Part shown: positions 62,034 through 64,000 of the stretch, one piece after another
How positions within the stretch are numbered: the first letter of the stretch is position 1
Layout of the letters: the number at the start of each line of letters is the position of its first letter
NCBI RefSeq assembly: GCF_004022705.2
Contig: NZ_RZOY02000002.1
Location: forward strand, 411,758-475,757
Length of the DNA stretch: 64,000 nucleotides
From: Mesorhizobium sp. M2D.F.Ca.ET.226.01.1.1
GTDB taxonomy: Bacteria; Pseudomonadota; Alphaproteobacteria; Rhizobiales; Rhizobiaceae
Direction: 5' to 3'
Made by a program: the position numbers and the translations under genes
The notes under the pieces: generated by a model
Told to the model about the DNA's origin: nothing
Seen by the model: only the letters and a program-made list of their open reading frames with translations
The model's database searches: none

Positions 62034-62894
62034 ATGCTTATTCATAGACTTGCAACATTGACGGGCCTCGCCGTCGCAGCCTTTTTCGTGGCGGCGCCGG
62101 CCAACGCGCTGACCATGGCCGAGTGCAGCACCAAGTATAACGCGGCCAAGGATGCGGGAACGCTCGCCGGCCAGACCTGGAACCAGTTCCGCAAGGCCCA
62201 GTGCGGCACCGATGCCGCGGCCGCCACGACCACGACCAAGGCAACCGACACCAAGGCGGCTGAAACCAAGCCCGCCAAGAAGGCCAAGGAAGCCACCGCC
62301 GCCGCGGCCGGCAGCTCGGCCAAGGGCCTGACGGCCAAGGAATGCAGCGCCAAGTACCAGGCTGCGAAAGCCGCCGGCACGCTAAACGGCATGAAGTGGA
62401 ACGACTTCCGCAAGAGCGAGTGCGCCGCTGGCGCCACTGCCGCTGCCGCGACCGATACCAAGCCGGCCAAAACGACCGCAGCAGCTGCCACGACCGCCAC
62501 TCCGGCTGCCGGCGGCAAAGGCCTGACCATGGCCGAATGCAGCACCAAGTACCAGGCTGCCAAGACCGCCAATAAGCTCAACGGCATGAAGTGGAACGAC
62601 TTCCGCAAGGCCGAGTGCGGCGCCGGCGCTGCCGACGACGACACCGTGCCGGCTCCGACGGAAGCCACCTACACCAGCGAGCCTGAGAAGCCGAGCGTCG
62701 CCGCGCCGAAGGGCGTGAGCTTCCCGAAGGCGATTTCGCCGAAGTTCGCCACCGAGACCCCGGCCAAGGGCCGCATGCATACCTGCCTCGAGCAGTACTA
62801 TGCCAACAAGGACGCCAACACGCTGAACGGCCTGAAGTGGATCCAGAAGGGCGGCGGCTTCTATAGCCTCTGCAACGCCAAGCTGAAGAGCTGA
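62034..62894 (+). CDS. Secreted Cys-pair repeat protein, three repeats
   Basis: A 286-residue exported protein I cannot assign to a named family. Signal peptide residues 1-25 (APANA cleavage). Three copies of a 33-residue module start at about 26, 99 and 164: LTMAEC-x3-Y-x-AAK-x-AG-L-G-x-WN-x-FRK-x2-C. The Cys pairs are 31/57, 104/130 and 169/195, always 26 apart. The C-terminal domain (about 228-286) carries a variant, TCLEQYYANKD...LNGLKWIQKGGG...SLC, with Cys 251/280. Linkers are Ala/Lys/Thr-rich. The modules may be disulfide-stapled helical hairpins. Paralogue at 63133. A strong terminator follows. Confidence 0.85.
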   Translation: MLIHRLATLTGLAVAAFFVAAPANALTMAECSTKYNAAKDAGTLAGQTWNQFRKAQCGTDAAAATTTTKATDTKAAETKPAKKAKEATAAAAGSSAKGLTAKECSAKYQAAKAAGTLNGMKWNDFRKSECAAGATAAAATDTKPAKTTAAAATTATPAAGGKGLTMAECSTKYQAAKTANKLNGMKWNDFRKAECGAGAADDDTVPAPTEATYTSEPEKPSVAAPKGVSFPKAISPKFATETPAKGRMHTCLEQYYANKDANTLNGLKWIQKGGGFYSLCNAKLKS

Positions 62895-62919
62895 TCGCCT
62901 AATTATTCGAAGAGAAAAG

Positions 62920-62950
62920 GCCCGCGCATCGCAAGATGCGCGGGCTTTTT
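62920..62950 (+). terminator. Terminator after the three-repeat gene
   Basis: GCCCGCGCATC (62920-62930) pairs with GATGCGCGGGC (62935-62945) around GCAA and is followed by TTTTT. It separates the two paralogous genes into different transcripts. Confidence 0.93.
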
Positions 62951-63132
62951 GTTGCCCGCGAAGACGCCGGCAGCCTTGCTCGCATCTGCATATCGCAGGA
63001 CTGTCGGCATCATCGATTCGCCCACACTGCCCACCGCCAGGCTTGTCGGTATTCGCAAAGATTCCAGTTGAACATATAGGGAACAAACAGTATACAAAAG
63101 GCGTCGAACTTATTATCAATCAGGAGGGTCTT

Positions 63133-63591
63133 ATGTTCAGTTGGAAATTGGCGGCGTTGGCTGTGACGGCACTGGTCGCTTGGAGCGCCTCACCTGCGAG
63201 CGCGCTGACGATGAAGGAATGCGGCGAGACCTATCGGGCAGCCAAGGAAGGCGGCACTCTGAACGGCATGGATTGGAACGCTTTTCGCAAGGAGAAATGC
63301 GCGACGTCCGCGGCGGATAGTGTCAGCGCGGATTCGGTCCAAACCGCGGAGCAGCAGAAAAAGGACACCAGCGCGGCGGTCACCCCTACTGTAGCGCCGG
63401 CAGGCGTGACATTCCCGACCACCCTCGCGGTCGAGTTCAAGACCGAAAAACCCGCGAAGGCCCGGATGAAGACCTGTCTGCAGGGTTACCACGACAACAA
63501 GGAGGCGGGTACGTTGAACGGCCTTCGCTGGATCCAGAAGGGCGGCGGTTACTACAGCCTTTGCAATGCGCGGCTGAAAGCTGAATCATAA
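63133..63591 (+). CDS. Secreted Cys-pair repeat protein, one repeat
   Basis: A 152-residue paralogue of the protein at 62034. Signal peptide residues 1-24 (SASPASA cleavage), one repeat with LTMKECGETYRAAKEGGTLN and Cys30/56 (26 apart), a Ser/Thr/Gln linker. The C-terminal domain is GVTFPTTLAVEFKTEKPAKA followed by TCLQGYHDNKEAGTLNGL and Cys115/144 (29 apart). ATG 63133 follows GGAGGG; a longer in-frame start at 63043 is rejected because the signal peptide would be internal. Function unknown. Confidence 0.85.
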   Translation: MFSWKLAALAVTALVAWSASPASALTMKECGETYRAAKEGGTLNGMDWNAFRKEKCATSAADSVSADSVQTAEQQKKDTSAAVTPTVAPAGVTFPTTLAVEFKTEKPAKARMKTCLQGYHDNKEAGTLNGLRWIQKGGGYYSLCNARLKAES

Positions 63592-63681
63592 AAATCGATA
63601 CGGCGGATAAAGCCGTTCACCGTTTTTCCCGCGGACGTTGAGCCATCATCCTTGGGCGCGTCCAAGGATCGCTGTCGGGCG

Positions 63682-63776
63682 ATAATTCCAGGAAAAGTGT
63701 GAGCGGTTTTCCGTCCGGAATTGCGCAAAAACAAAAGGATAGAGCGGTTCGCCGTTTCCGTGAAACGGTGAAACAC
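63682..63776. repeat. Two-hairpin palindromic element, AATTCC arms (second copy)
   Basis: Near-identical to 16721-16818: TAATTCCAGGAAAAGTGTGA..., TTTTCCGTCCGGAATTGCG, spacer AAAAACAAAAGGATAGAGCG and the CCGTTTCCGTGAAACGG hairpin. It lies about 90 bases after the one-repeat gene and about 110 before the end of the minus-strand gene at the edge. Confidence 0.88.
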
Positions 63777-63884
63777 TCTGGGCGCCGGGACGAGGGAAGC
63801 CTTGCTTTGTCTCTCCAATTCCCAAACAAAAACGCCGCGGACCAAGCCGCGGCGCTTCTCGATCAGTCTTTTCGCACACCGAGC

Positions 63885-64000
63885 TCAGCTTGACGGCTGC
63901 GGCTCCATGCCGCCTTCGGGCTCGGGACCCTTCTTGCGGCGGCCGCCGGTGCCGGCCTTCGGTACGGCCGAGCCACGGCTGGGCGGCGTATCGTCGCCGA
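63885..64000 (-). CDS. ftsH: C-terminal fragment, probably FtsH protease
   Basis: The window edge cuts this minus-strand gene; only the last 37 residues are visible, from GDDTPPSRGSAVPKAG to the end GGMEPQPSS. The Pro/Ser/Arg-rich tail ending in MEPQPS resembles the disordered C-terminus of rhizobial FtsH, and ftsH upstream of glmM is the usual order. No catalytic part is visible, so the call rests on tail likeness and position. Confidence 0.55.
   Translation of the reverse strand, partial: GDDTPPSRGSAVPKAGTGGRRKKGPEPEGGMEPQPSS

Overview
The window is GC-rich, densely coded alphaproteobacterial chromosome, most likely from Mesorhizobium or a close Rhizobiales relative. This rests on a PhaR-phaA-phaB cluster, an RpoH2-type sigma factor with an EcfG-type promoter, CarD, a Suv3-like helicase, Omp25/31-like barrels, a structured serC leader, and many rhizobial intergenic palindromes. 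No rRNA, tRNA, CRISPR array, phage or IS transposase was seen. The genus is inferred from gene content, not from a marker gene.

Layout. 1-4.96 kb: a polar amino-acid-type ABC importer (binding protein, two permeases, ATPase) followed by RidA and a SelA-like PLP enzyme, probably one uptake-and-breakdown unit. 5-7 kb: purE-purK and a small LprI-like protein. 7.1-12.9 kb: zinc-free ribosomal protein bL36 with a hairpin in its leader, a TPR protein, an alpha/beta hydrolase, pyruvate kinase with a DUF1036 gene, N-formylglutamate amidohydrolase and a DUF1244 gene. 13.2-16.7 kb: an MFS transporter broken by an amber codon, a divergent LysR regulator/NAD(P)-binding oxidoreductase pair, and a 52-residue DUF3309 gene. 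16.9-24.4 kb: an RND efflux pump with its adaptor, coniferyl-aldehyde-type dehydrogenase and a patatin phospholipase. 24.6-30 kb: two divergent citrate-synthase paralogues, one carrying an N-terminal DNA-binding domain, then phaR and phaAB.

30.1-30.7 kb is a gene-free stretch with ten GANTC sites, a duplicated module and DnaA-box-like words. 30.7-36.1 kb: helicase, Hsp15-like S4 protein, ferredoxin FdxA and CarD. 36.3-38.7 kb: a second amino-acid ABC importer with an internal terminator. 39-43.6 kb: rpoH2, a secreted caspase-like protein with Sel1-type repeats, and an M48 lipoprotein protease. 43.7-48.3 kb: the thiamine module, with a TPP riboswitch ahead of thiBPQ and a divergent thiamine pyrophosphokinase. 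48.3-54 kb: an ABC-F ATPase, chromosomal ccdAB, an unrecognised membrane-anchored protein and purA. 54.2-58.2 kb: an EamA transporter also broken by an amber codon, and serC-serA behind a structured leader. 58.2-64 kb: two outer-membrane barrels, glmM, two paralogous secreted Cys-repeat proteins of unknown function, and the C-terminus of what is probably FtsH.

The strongest leads for something undescribed are the secreted Cys-pair repeat family between glmM and ftsH, the GANTC-rich region before the helicase, the citrate synthase fused to a DNA-binding domain with four phased ATCAAT repeats at its promoter, and the palindromic elements that repeatedly supply or abut stop codons and whose outer stems covary around a fixed core.
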